A stretch of DNA of 64,000 bases from Rhodothermales bacterium. GTDB taxonomy: Bacteria; Bacteroidota; Rhodothermia; Rhodothermales; UBA10348. The notes under the pieces were generated by a model that saw only the letters and a list, made by a program, of their open reading frames with translations, was not told where the DNA came from and ran no database searches. The position numbers and the translations under genes were made by a program. This document shows, piece by piece, positions 34,432-41,993 of this stretch. Each line of letters starts with the position of its first letter. Position 1 is the stretch's first letter. The stretch lies in contig JANQQV010000017.1 in NCBI GenBank assembly GCA_028284865.1, positions 1 to 64,000 on the forward strand. The letters are read 5' to 3'.

Positions 34432-35532
34432 TCAAGCGGCGGTTGCAACAGGCTCAGGCCGACCGAGCATCTTCAGCATCTTGTAATGCGACCCGATGGC
34501 TTTGCGCAGCGTCGGATGGTAGTTGTACGGGATGTCATAGCGGGAAGCTACATCTCGAACGATTTTTGATACTTCGGGGTAGTGAATGCTGCAAATCTGC
34601 GGAAAAAGGTGGTGCTCGATCTGATAATTAAGGCCACCGATATACGCCTGCAGCACCTTGTTGCGATGCGCAAAATTGGCCGTGGTCAGCATCTCATGGA
34701 TCAGCCAGGCATGCTCCATGTTGCCGTCCGCATCCGGACTCAGGTATTCGGTCCCTTCCACCACGTGAGCCAACTGGAAGATCACCCCAAGAATGACCCC
34801 AGCCGTCATGTGCATGGTCAGAAACCCGATCAGAAACTGCCACCAGGTGATGTCCAGCAGCAACAGGGGAAGGACGATCATGTAGACCACGACCAGCGCC
34901 TTGGTCACGAACAGCGTGATCCACTCGGAGATTGGATGGCGCTTGTCCTTGTAAGGCCCGATGTCCCGCTTGCTGAACTGCTGGAAGTCTTTGGCGAACA
35001 ACCAGTTGATGGTAGCAAGGCTGTAGGCTGGAAAGGCGAAGAACTGCTGGAATCGATGAAACCCATAACGGGGCTCCTCCGGCGAAAGCCGGACCAGAGG
35101 TGACACCGCGAGATCCTCATCCACACCAGGGATGTTGGTGTACGTGTGATGGATCACATTGTGGGTGATTTTCCACATGTACCCATTCGCTCCCAGCATG
35201 TCGAATGTGTACCCGAGGAGCTTGTTGATCGTGGCGTTGGAGGAGTACGCACCGTGGAGCGCATCATGCGCCACGCCGAATCCGACACCTGCAGCTCCCA
35301 CTCCCATGATGAAGGCCAGGAGCCACATCTGCATCAGCGTGAACTGGCCGGAGATGATCAATGCGTAGGAGCCGAATGTCATCAACAGCACAAAAATCCC
35401 GTTGCGAACCATGCGCCAATTGGCATGCTTCGAGAGATTGTTGTCCTTGAAGTACTGGTTGACTTCCGCTTTGACTTCAGGGATGAAGCCGCTCAAGTCC
35501 CGGTTGGCGAACCGGATTTTCTGCTGGGACAT
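34432..35532 (-). CDS. Membrane fatty-acid desaturase (acyl-lipid, QxxHH type)
   Basis: 366 residues with four or more membrane helices and three His boxes: HDALH (preceded by GVAH), HNVIHH and QIEHH. The last Gln-containing box is typical of front-end/acyl-lipid desaturases such as delta-6 types. The enzyme is di-iron and needs a ferredoxin or cytochrome b5 partner; no fused cytochrome b5 domain is present. It alters membrane fluidity. Position of desaturation and electron donor are not determined. Confidence 0.9.
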   Translation of the reverse strand: MSQQKIRFANRDLSGFIPEVKAEVNQYFKDNNLSKHANWRMVRNGIFVLLMTFGSYALIISGQFTLMQMWLLAFIMGVGAAGVGFGVAHDALHGAYSSNATINKLLGYTFDMLGANGYMWKITHNVIHHTYTNIPGVDEDLAVSPLVRLSPEEPRYGFHRFQQFFAFPAYSLATINWLFAKDFQQFSKRDIGPYKDKRHPISEWITLFVTKALVVVYMIVLPLLLLDITWWQFLIGFLTMHMTAGVILGVIFQLAHVVEGTEYLSPDADGNMEHAWLIHEMLTTANFAHRNKVLQAYIGGLNYQIEHHLFPQICSIHYPEVSKIVRDVASRYDIPYNYHPTLRKAIGSHYKMLKMLGRPEPVATAA

Positions 35533-35604
35533 GGTCCGGAGGAGGGTTGTGGGTCGCAGTCCGGCAAGATACGGACGAGGAGGCGTCCCGTCGAAGAGCT
35601 TGTG

Positions 35605-36084
35605 CTACCCGTCCGATTCCAGATCCCGGATCTGCGCCGCGACATCCCGCAGAATTTCGTTCGGAATGGGTACGGTCAGATTGTACTGCTTCACTTTCCA
35701 CTCGTCGTCGACCTTCACCAACACGCCCGTTCCGCGGCACTCTCCGAACGCGGCATTGTCCAAACGCTCGTCAAACCAAGCCGTGTTGCCGTCTTCCGAG
35801 ACAAATACATGGCGCTCGGTCATCGTGTAGGTCCATCCCGTTCCCCGATCGAAGGCGGGTCGGGCATATTGCTGGAAATCAGCAATGGTCCAGCGTTCAT
35901 TGGCATCCGTACCCATGAAAATCGCATCTGCGGTGTACAGGTTGAAATACCCTTCGAAGTCGGCTTCGGATGCCAAGCGATGGACATCATCGAGCACAGC
36001 GCTGACCGCTTCTTCGTGGGTTTGAGCAAAGGCAGTGGTGGCCAGAAACAGGAAGGCCATCAGCAGAGAGCAGGAACGAACCAT
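35605..36084 (-). CDS. Exported SnoaL/NTF2-like protein (DUF4440 type)
   Basis: 159 residues from the ATG at 36084, which opens a signal peptide ending AFAQ. A start at 36123 overlapping the upstream stop by four bases (ATGA) is also possible and has a GGAAGG about 12 nt upstream. The NTF2-like fold shows in ADFEGYFNLYTADAIFMGTD, RWTIADFQQYARPAF and VKVDDEWKVKQYNLTVPIP. A secreted single-domain member; ligand or activity unknown. Confidence 0.8.
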   Translation of the reverse strand: MVRSCSLLMAFLFLATTAFAQTHEEAVSAVLDDVHRLASEADFEGYFNLYTADAIFMGTDANERWTIADFQQYARPAFDRGTGWTYTMTERHVFVSEDGNTAWFDERLDNAAFGECRGTGVLVKVDDEWKVKQYNLTVPIPNEILRDVAAQIRDLESDG

Positions 36085-36119
36085 TGGTTTGTGCGGGTAG
36101 AGTGATTTAGGAGTCCGGG

Positions 36120-37112
36120 TCATTCGGTCGAATCGCCTTCCGGATCAGGTGCGGTCCAGTACAGTGTCCAGAGCCTCCAATCTTCCAGGATCTGGGCTTC
36201 GGGCAATTCACCATCAGGACCTGACCAGTCATCCGGGCGAAAAACATACGAGATGTATGGGTGTCTGTCGTCGAAACAAATGGCATCACCAGAATGATGC
36301 TCCGTACCTGGGAAGCATTCAAAGCGTTCAGGCGACATGTAGGTCATAGGCCAGCCGATCGTGGCTTCGTCGGGTCCAGAGGTACCCGCCAGGGTGATCT
36401 CGAGGGTTTCGATCATCCCCTCTTCGCTGCCATAGACCCGACCCATGAAGTCCAATCCGTGGGCAAGCTCAAGAGTGGGGTAGGTACCGCTTTCGTCTTC
36501 GTGGACGCCTTCAGATACGGTTCCTGCCGGGAGAACGGAGCGAACAGCATCCAGGCTGAAGGAAACGGACTGGTCGAGAATGACGGAATCGCCTTCCAAC
36601 AGTCCCACGTCGGTAACCCGCCAGGCGGTCCGATCTTTTTCCGGTGATGCACAGTCCGCGCCTCGAGCGTGCAAGGCGTCGATAGCTGAAATCCGGTAGC
36701 GCGTCCAGTCCGACATCTCCGTGGCCTCAATCAGCGGCGCGATGGTTCCGCCTTCATGGGCCGAACGCTCCTCGGCGGCTGCTGCGTTTCGCCGGTCCAG
36801 CCAGGCCTCGTGATCCGCTGCAAAGCTGGCTCTTGTTTCAGGCGAGCATCCTTCCTGATACCGGGACATTGAAATGAACAGGGTGGCTTCGAGCACTTCG
36901 AGCTCCAGAAACGCCGTGTGGTTCATTTCTGACTGCGTCATGGCCTCCGATTGCAGTCGTTCGATCTCCCAAAGCGTGTTGTGGAGTGAGACATCCCAGG
37001 AGCTTATGGCAGGCTGAGTGCCTGACTCGGTTGATGCACTTGGATCGGACTCTGAGGGACTGCAGCCCAGCGGCAGACTCAAGCAAAGGGCGACGGAAAA
37101 AGCGCGAAGCAT
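36120..37112 (-). CDS. Hypothetical lipoprotein
   Basis: 330 residues from the ATG at 37112, which begins MLRAFSVALCLSLPLGC with lipobox LPLGC (Cys17); the longer frame to 37199 adds a leader that lies in the divergent promoter and is rejected. The first third (about residues 25-125, with SEMNHTAFLELEVLEATLF and YQEGCSPETRASFAADHEAWL) resembles the lysozyme-inhibitor LprI-like pattern around a Cys, but the match is weak. No confident family. Confidence 0.7.
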   Translation of the reverse strand: MLRAFSVALCLSLPLGCSPSESDPSASTESGTQPAISSWDVSLHNTLWEIERLQSEAMTQSEMNHTAFLELEVLEATLFISMSRYQEGCSPETRASFAADHEAWLDRRNAAAAEERSAHEGGTIAPLIEATEMSDWTRYRISAIDALHARGADCASPEKDRTAWRVTDVGLLEGDSVILDQSVSFSLDAVRSVLPAGTVSEGVHEDESGTYPTLELAHGLDFMGRVYGSEEGMIETLEITLAGTSGPDEATIGWPMTYMSPERFECFPGTEHHSGDAICFDDRHPYISYVFRPDDWSGPDGELPEAQILEDWRLWTLYWTAPDPEGDSTE

Positions 37113-37197
37113 GACAGGGGAGGCCAGAACGACGGGAAGGCGAGCGAATGACGTATCATACGAATTCCGATTTCCGATCGACAATCCGGCCCCATTC

Positions 37198-38943
37198 ATG
37201 CGTCGTACCTCCCTTTGGCTTTTTGCAGCGTTCCTTTCGTGCAGCGCCCTGGTCGTGGCCTGTCAATCACCGGCCGGCCCGGAGCTCATCCTGGTTAATG
37301 CGAATGTCTACACGATGGCCTGGGACGATCCAGACCTGCAAGGTGGACCAGCTGCCAATGCTCCGTATGCGGAGGGCGAGTGGAGGGCCGACGCTTCTGC
37401 CATGGTGATCAGCGATGGCCGTCTACAACATGTCGGATCGGATGACGAGGCGATGGCCATGGCTGGACCTGAATCCCGGGTCATCGATCTGGGAGGAGCG
37501 ACGGTTGTCCCGGGGCTGATCGAGAGCCATGGGCACCTACATGAGATTGGAGAAAAAGCAGAAGAAGTCAGTCTCGTGGGCGTGCTTACCGAATCAGAGA
37601 TTGCCGAACGACTGCGTGAAGCGGATTCTGGGCGAAGCCCGGGCGAGTGGATCCTGGGCACCGGTTGGGATGAAGGCGAATGGGCCGATGCTCTGCCGGA
37701 CCGCGGCTTTCTGGATGAGATGTATCCAGACACCCCCGTGGTTCTCAAAGGGCTTCGCGGGTTTGGAACGCTGGGTAATGCCCGGGCGCTCGAGGCCGCC
37801 GGGTTGGGTCCGGACACTGAGGATCCGATCGGTGGCACCCTGATCCGGCGATCAGACGGCTCGTTGAGTGGGGTGTTGCTCAACAATGCGACGGACATGC
37901 TGAACGACACTGTTCCACAGCGAACGCTGGAGCAGCGCAAACGCGTGCTTCGCTACGGCATGGATCAGTTGTTGCAAGCCGGGTTCGTGTCAACGCACCA
38001 TGCAGGTGTCCGCACGGATTATCTACCCGTGTATCAGGCGATGGAAGAAGCTGGTGAATTGCCGATGCGCGTTGAGGCCATGCTCTCTGTGGGAGTCGTT
38101 GAAGCACCGGATGTCGAGGAGTGGACGCGCCGCGGGCCCACGATGGATCCGGAGGCGATGCTGCAAATTCGTGCCATCAAAGCATATTACGACGGATCCC
38201 TCGGGTCCCGCGGCGCGAAATTGCTTGAACGGTACACCGACATGCCGGGCGCTCAGGGTATTTCAGGAGCGGATTACGGATTCGATCCAGAGGCGGTCGA
38301 GGCATTCATGGCGGCTGGCTTCCAGGCTGGAACGCACGCGATCGGAGATGCTGGAAATCGCGACGTGCTCGATTTCTACGAGGGCGTTTTCGAGCGGCAT
38401 CCTGGAGCGAAATCCCTGCGGCACCGGATCGAGCACGCCCAGGTCATTCACCCCGATGACATCCCGCGGTTCGGCGCACTCGAATTGGTTGCGGCCATGC
38501 AGCCCGGCCACGCAGTCGAAGACAGTCCCTGGGCGGAGGACCGTCTTGGTCCTGTGCGCGTGCGCGGAGCCTACGCGTGGCGATCCCTCCGGGAGGCTGG
38601 AGCGCTGCTGGTCTTCAGCTCGGACTTCACGGGGACAGACTGGTCCGTTTTCTATGGCATGTACGCTGCCATGACGCGGAAAAAGAAGGATGGGACCCCG
38701 GAAGGAGGTTGGTATCCCGAGGAAGCCGTGACGGCCGAAGAAGCGCTTCGGGCCTACACCATTTGGCCTGCTCGTTCATCCGGGCTGGAAGATCAGACCG
38801 GAACGTTGGATGCTGGTAAATGGGCTGATATCACGGTCATGGATATCGATCCGTTCAACACGCCGGCCGATTCCTTGATGACCGGTTCGATCCTGATGAC
38901 CATCGTGAACGGTCAGATCCAGTTCGAGAGCCTTCCGGAGTAA
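37198..38943 (+). CDS. Exported amidohydrolase, YtcJ-like, lipoprotein
   Basis: 581 residues from the ATG at 37198. Lipobox LVVAC (Cys21) predicts lipid anchoring. The amidohydrolase-3 fold is clear: GATVVPGLIESHGHLHEIG (metal His), KAYYDGSLGSRGAKL (with carboxylate-type Lys/Asp region), GTHAIGDAGN, LRHRIEHAQ and the C-terminal SSDFTGTDW. Members hydrolyse amides or N-substituted compounds; substrate unknown. The first segment VNANVYTMAWDDPDLQGG is typical. Divergent from the lipoprotein at 36120. Confidence 0.9.
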   Translation: MRRTSLWLFAAFLSCSALVVACQSPAGPELILVNANVYTMAWDDPDLQGGPAANAPYAEGEWRADASAMVISDGRLQHVGSDDEAMAMAGPESRVIDLGGATVVPGLIESHGHLHEIGEKAEEVSLVGVLTESEIAERLREADSGRSPGEWILGTGWDEGEWADALPDRGFLDEMYPDTPVVLKGLRGFGTLGNARALEAAGLGPDTEDPIGGTLIRRSDGSLSGVLLNNATDMLNDTVPQRTLEQRKRVLRYGMDQLLQAGFVSTHHAGVRTDYLPVYQAMEEAGELPMRVEAMLSVGVVEAPDVEEWTRRGPTMDPEAMLQIRAIKAYYDGSLGSRGAKLLERYTDMPGAQGISGADYGFDPEAVEAFMAAGFQAGTHAIGDAGNRDVLDFYEGVFERHPGAKSLRHRIEHAQVIHPDDIPRFGALELVAAMQPGHAVEDSPWAEDRLGPVRVRGAYAWRSLREAGALLVFSSDFTGTDWSVFYGMYAAMTRKKKDGTPEGGWYPEEAVTAEEALRAYTIWPARSSGLEDQTGTLDAGKWADITVMDIDPFNTPADSLMTGSILMTIVNGQIQFESLPE

Positions 38944-38967
38944 ACGTCCGTTCGCCTTTGATGGGTC

Positions 38968-39882
38968 CTACTCTGAGAAGTGCGCTACCCAGTCCGATTC
39001 GGCGGCGAGATAGCCGAAGGAAGCCCAGCCGCCTTCATCCAGGAGAGAGCGCGTGAGTTCGCGCGCGCGTTCTTCATCGCCCTCATAGAAGTGCCAGTTG
39101 GCAACCCCGTATCGGATGGCATCACCGGCTGAGCCGTCGCCCGTCAGCTCTTCTTCGCTCATCAGGCCCTTGTAGAAGAGGGCCAGCTGATGGTAGGCGT
39201 GGTTCTCAATGATCTCCATGTCTTCGGAAATCGGCTCAAGCACGGCATTCGCTGCCTCCACATCTCCCATGCGGCGATTGATCATGTACAGCCAATGGGT
39301 ATTGGAGACGATGTTGTCCGGGTAGTCACCGGCCGCAATGCTGTTTGTGTACGCCCGAAGGGCATTGGGCATGTCCTGATTCAGGTAGTACGCCAGCCCC
39401 AGGTGGTACCAAATATTGCCATGCAGCGTGCTGACCGGAATCCCTTGTGCGTTCGGCATCCCGTCGGGTTCGACCTGGTTTTCTGTGCCCTCGATCATGT
39501 CAGCCGCCTGTTCGAAGTCTGCAATGGCCAGGTCGAGCTGCCTCGTCGTGATGTAGCGATGACCCCGGTGCCGATAGAATCGCGGATCGTAAGGGAAACG
39601 CTTGATGCCCTCCGTGTAGAGATCAATTGCGTGATCATAGTCGCCGATGTAGGCCGCAAACCGTCCGAACCAGACCAGGGCCATGGCGCTGTCCGGGTTT
39701 GCCTCATAATCGGCCTTGCGGGCTTCATATCGGGCAAGCAACGCGCTGTCCGGCTCCGGAGCGAACAATTCGCTCCCGTCCAGCGAGATGGCATCCGGAG
39801 TGTCTTCCATCACGGGGGCGTCGTCCGTGGATTGGCAGGCAGTCAAAAAGATCAGAAGCAGGAGCGGAAGGAGGCGGGTCAT
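38968..39882 (-). CDS. TPR-repeat lipoprotein
   Basis: 304 residues with lipobox LTAC (Cys16). At least three tetratricopeptide-like helix pairs lie at about residues 60-180, for example ALVWFGRFAAYIGDYDHAIDLYTEGI, followed by FYRHRGHRYITTRQLDLAIADFEQA and WYHLGLAYYLNQDMPNALRAYTNSI. It probably scaffolds a periplasmic complex. Downstream of the RDD gene in the same direction. Confidence 0.88.
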   Translation of the reverse strand: MTRLLPLLLLIFLTACQSTDDAPVMEDTPDAISLDGSELFAPEPDSALLARYEARKADYEANPDSAMALVWFGRFAAYIGDYDHAIDLYTEGIKRFPYDPRFYRHRGHRYITTRQLDLAIADFEQAADMIEGTENQVEPDGMPNAQGIPVSTLHGNIWYHLGLAYYLNQDMPNALRAYTNSIAAGDYPDNIVSNTHWLYMINRRMGDVEAANAVLEPISEDMEIIENHAYHQLALFYKGLMSEEELTGDGSAGDAIRYGVANWHFYEGDEERARELTRSLLDEGGWASFGYLAAESDWVAHFSE

Positions 39883-39905
39883 CAGGGTAAAGTGTCGGGT
39901 GATGA

Positions 39906-40406
39906 TCAGGTGATGGGGCGTTCGTCAACGACGATGGTCTCCGTCATGATGTCATGCGCAGCACGCCGGTCGGGCTTCCAGATGACCTGGAAAAACCCCA
40001 GGCCCGTCAATGTGGAGGCGCCATATCCGAGCGCCCGCTGGACACAATTCCACAAACGGAGTCGGACGTTCTTGGTCGAAATGACCCGGATCCGGAAGAG
40101 TCGTTTGCCCAGCGTCTTCCCATTGCCCCAGTAGTGTCCGAGTGCAAAGTAGAGCACGATCAGGATGAGGCTGTACCAGTTGTCAAACGAGAGCCGGAGG
40201 TTCAATTGACCCTCCGGATCATACCATCCGTTTCGGATCAGCCAGGGAAGCAATAGCAGTGTGACGGCCATGAACACGATGGCGACAATCGTCATATCCA
40301 CGCCAAAAGCCGCAAATCGCCTCCGAAAGGACGCCAGACGAACGCCTTCCAGCGATTGCTCTCGTGTCAGCTCGGGCGGGGTGTATCGAACAATTTTGGA
40401 GGCCAT
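39906..40406 (-). CDS. RDD family membrane protein
   Basis: 166 residues with three hydrophobic segments. RDD hallmarks: ASFRRRFAAFGVDMTIV (the Arg, and Asp in the first helix), GKTLGKRLFRIRVIS, and RRAAHDIMTETIVV. Function generally unknown; some act in ion tolerance. The start is three bases downstream of the GNAT stop, so co-transcribed. Confidence 0.92.
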   Translation of the reverse strand: MASKIVRYTPPELTREQSLEGVRLASFRRRFAAFGVDMTIVAIVFMAVTLLLLPWLIRNGWYDPEGQLNLRLSFDNWYSLILIVLYFALGHYWGNGKTLGKRLFRIRVISTKNVRLRLWNCVQRALGYGASTLTGLGFFQVIWKPDRRAAHDIMTETIVVDERPIT

Positions 40407-40409
40407 GAC

Positions 40410-40946
40410 TCAGTCCTGTTCCACAAGCGAGCCTTCAAAATAGGCGATTTCGGGACCATCATCGGTCAACCGGACTGTGCCCGCCGGCAAGACACCGATC
40501 TTGGCAAGCACATTGGCTGAAGGTTCGTTGCCAAGGGAGGTGATGGCACAGACCTTTGTGAGCCCTAATCCTTCGCGTGCATGACGGAGCATACCTTGCG
40601 CCGACTCCGTCGCATACCCGTTTCCGTGATGCGCTTCAAGCAGCGCAAATCCGACATCCGGATCGTCAAGCGATTCACGCTTCAGCAATCCACAGATCCC
40701 GATGCGGACGCCGGAATCACTCAGCTCCACGGTGTACATCCCGTAGCCGAATCGCTCGTAGTTGTCCCAACCTGCTGTCTGGATGTAGCCCAAAGCATCC
40801 TCGAGCGTCCGAACACCTTTGTCCCCGATGTTCGCCAGGAATGAGGGGTCGTTGAGCAGGTCGACGATGAAGGCGGCGTCGTCCGTTTGCATCGGACGGA
40901 TGAACAGCCGCTCAGTCGTCAGGGGTAATCCGGCAGATGCTGACAT
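40410..40946 (-). CDS. GNAT N-acetyltransferase (RimJ/RimL-like)
   Basis: 178 residues. The GNAT signature appears in LTTERLFIRPMQTDDAAFIVDLLNDP, GICGLLKRES, VGFALLEAHHGNGYATESAQGMLRHA with the acetyl-CoA loop, and ITSLGNEPSANVLAKIG. Typical of acetyltransferases modifying N-termini or small molecules. The start/stop overlap with the MBL gene is one base (TGATG). Confidence 0.9.
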   Translation of the reverse strand: MSASAGLPLTTERLFIRPMQTDDAAFIVDLLNDPSFLANIGDKGVRTLEDALGYIQTAGWDNYERFGYGMYTVELSDSGVRIGICGLLKRESLDDPDVGFALLEAHHGNGYATESAQGMLRHAREGLGLTKVCAITSLGNEPSANVLAKIGVLPAGTVRLTDDGPEIAYFEGSLVEQD

Positions 40947-41854
40947 CAGTACACTCCCAGGTCCACGCCGTTGACCACCTGGCCGTCAAACTCGGATTGG
41001 ACTTCCTCAAGAAGGGTATCAAGCGTCGAGGACCATTCGAGCTGATGATAGAGCACCAGCAACTTGGGCTGTGCTCGCTGTGCAATGCGTCCGAGCTGCT
41101 TGGCAGATGTGTGGAATTGCGCGTGATAGTTCTGCCAGAACGGGGTGCGTCGCTCCCACGCTGAATCGGAATACGCTTCGTGCAGCAGAACGTCGCATTG
41201 CTGACACATCTGTTCGATGATATCCGACTCGGCTGTGTCGCCTGAGATCACGATCACCTTATCAGGCGTAGTGAATTTGAATCCGAAGGCAACGGGCCAA
41301 CTGCCGTGGGGAACGTTGAACGCCTCCACCGTGACGAGCGAGTCTTCGTAGACCACTCCAGCCGACACATCGCGCGCATTCACCCGCCATCCTGTGTTGT
41401 TGGCTGGTTCGAGGCCGTATAACCTGATCTGGATATCCCGCTCGTAGGCCTTCAAGAGATGCTCTGCCATTTCCGAGGTGCCTTCTGGGCCGATAAGCTC
41501 CAGCGGATCCGTACGCTCCAGCACCCAGGGAGACAGCATGAGGTCCGGTAGGCCAGCGGTGTGGTCGGAGTGAAGGTGGGTGATGAAAGCCTTGCTGAGC
41601 TTGGTCATGTGCAGTCCTTCAATGCCCTGCTCATAGGCCGCCTGTGCTTGTCGCACGAGGCCAGGGCCCGCATCCACGATGTAGGATGTTTCGCCAACCA
41701 CCACAGCTACCGAAGGGCCTTGCCGATCGGGCATCGGGTTGGGCGTTCCGGATCCGAGAATGACGACTTTCGTCTCGATATGCGCAGAATCCTGGGCGAC
41801 TACTTGAATCGCAAGCAGCACGGTGAGGGACAGACAAAGGAGTCGCATGCGCAT
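40946..41854 (-). CDS. Exported MBL-fold metallo-hydrolase (RNase Z/arylsulfatase-like)
   Basis: 302 residues from the ATG at 41854 (or 41848), opening a signal peptide ending VVAQ; the frame continues upstream to 41890. Zinc ligands: THLHSDHTAGLPDL (HxHxDH), ISGDTAESD (Asp), VPHGSWPV (His) and LYHQLEW (C-terminal His). The LGSGTPNP start is typical of the RNase Z/arylsulfatase branch, but a signal peptide makes RNA processing unlikely. Gene is in an operon with the GNAT, RDD and TPR genes. Confidence 0.88.
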   Translation of the reverse strand: MRMRLLCLSLTVLLAIQVVAQDSAHIETKVVILGSGTPNPMPDRQGPSVAVVVGETSYIVDAGPGLVRQAQAAYEQGIEGLHMTKLSKAFITHLHSDHTAGLPDLMLSPWVLERTDPLELIGPEGTSEMAEHLLKAYERDIQIRLYGLEPANNTGWRVNARDVSAGVVYEDSLVTVEAFNVPHGSWPVAFGFKFTTPDKVIVISGDTAESDIIEQMCQQCDVLLHEAYSDSAWERRTPFWQNYHAQFHTSAKQLGRIAQRAQPKLLVLYHQLEWSSTLDTLLEEVQSEFDGQVVNGVDLGVY

Positions 41855-41993
41855 GAGGGCGGGGACCAGAGGGATTTTCAGATGCAGCATGGTAAGGGGA
41901 AGATGGATTCGAGACCAAATGCTCTTGTGATTTCGCGCTCGCGCGACGATTCTGTGGATTCCCTGTTTTTTCTGCCCGAATCACTCGACCACC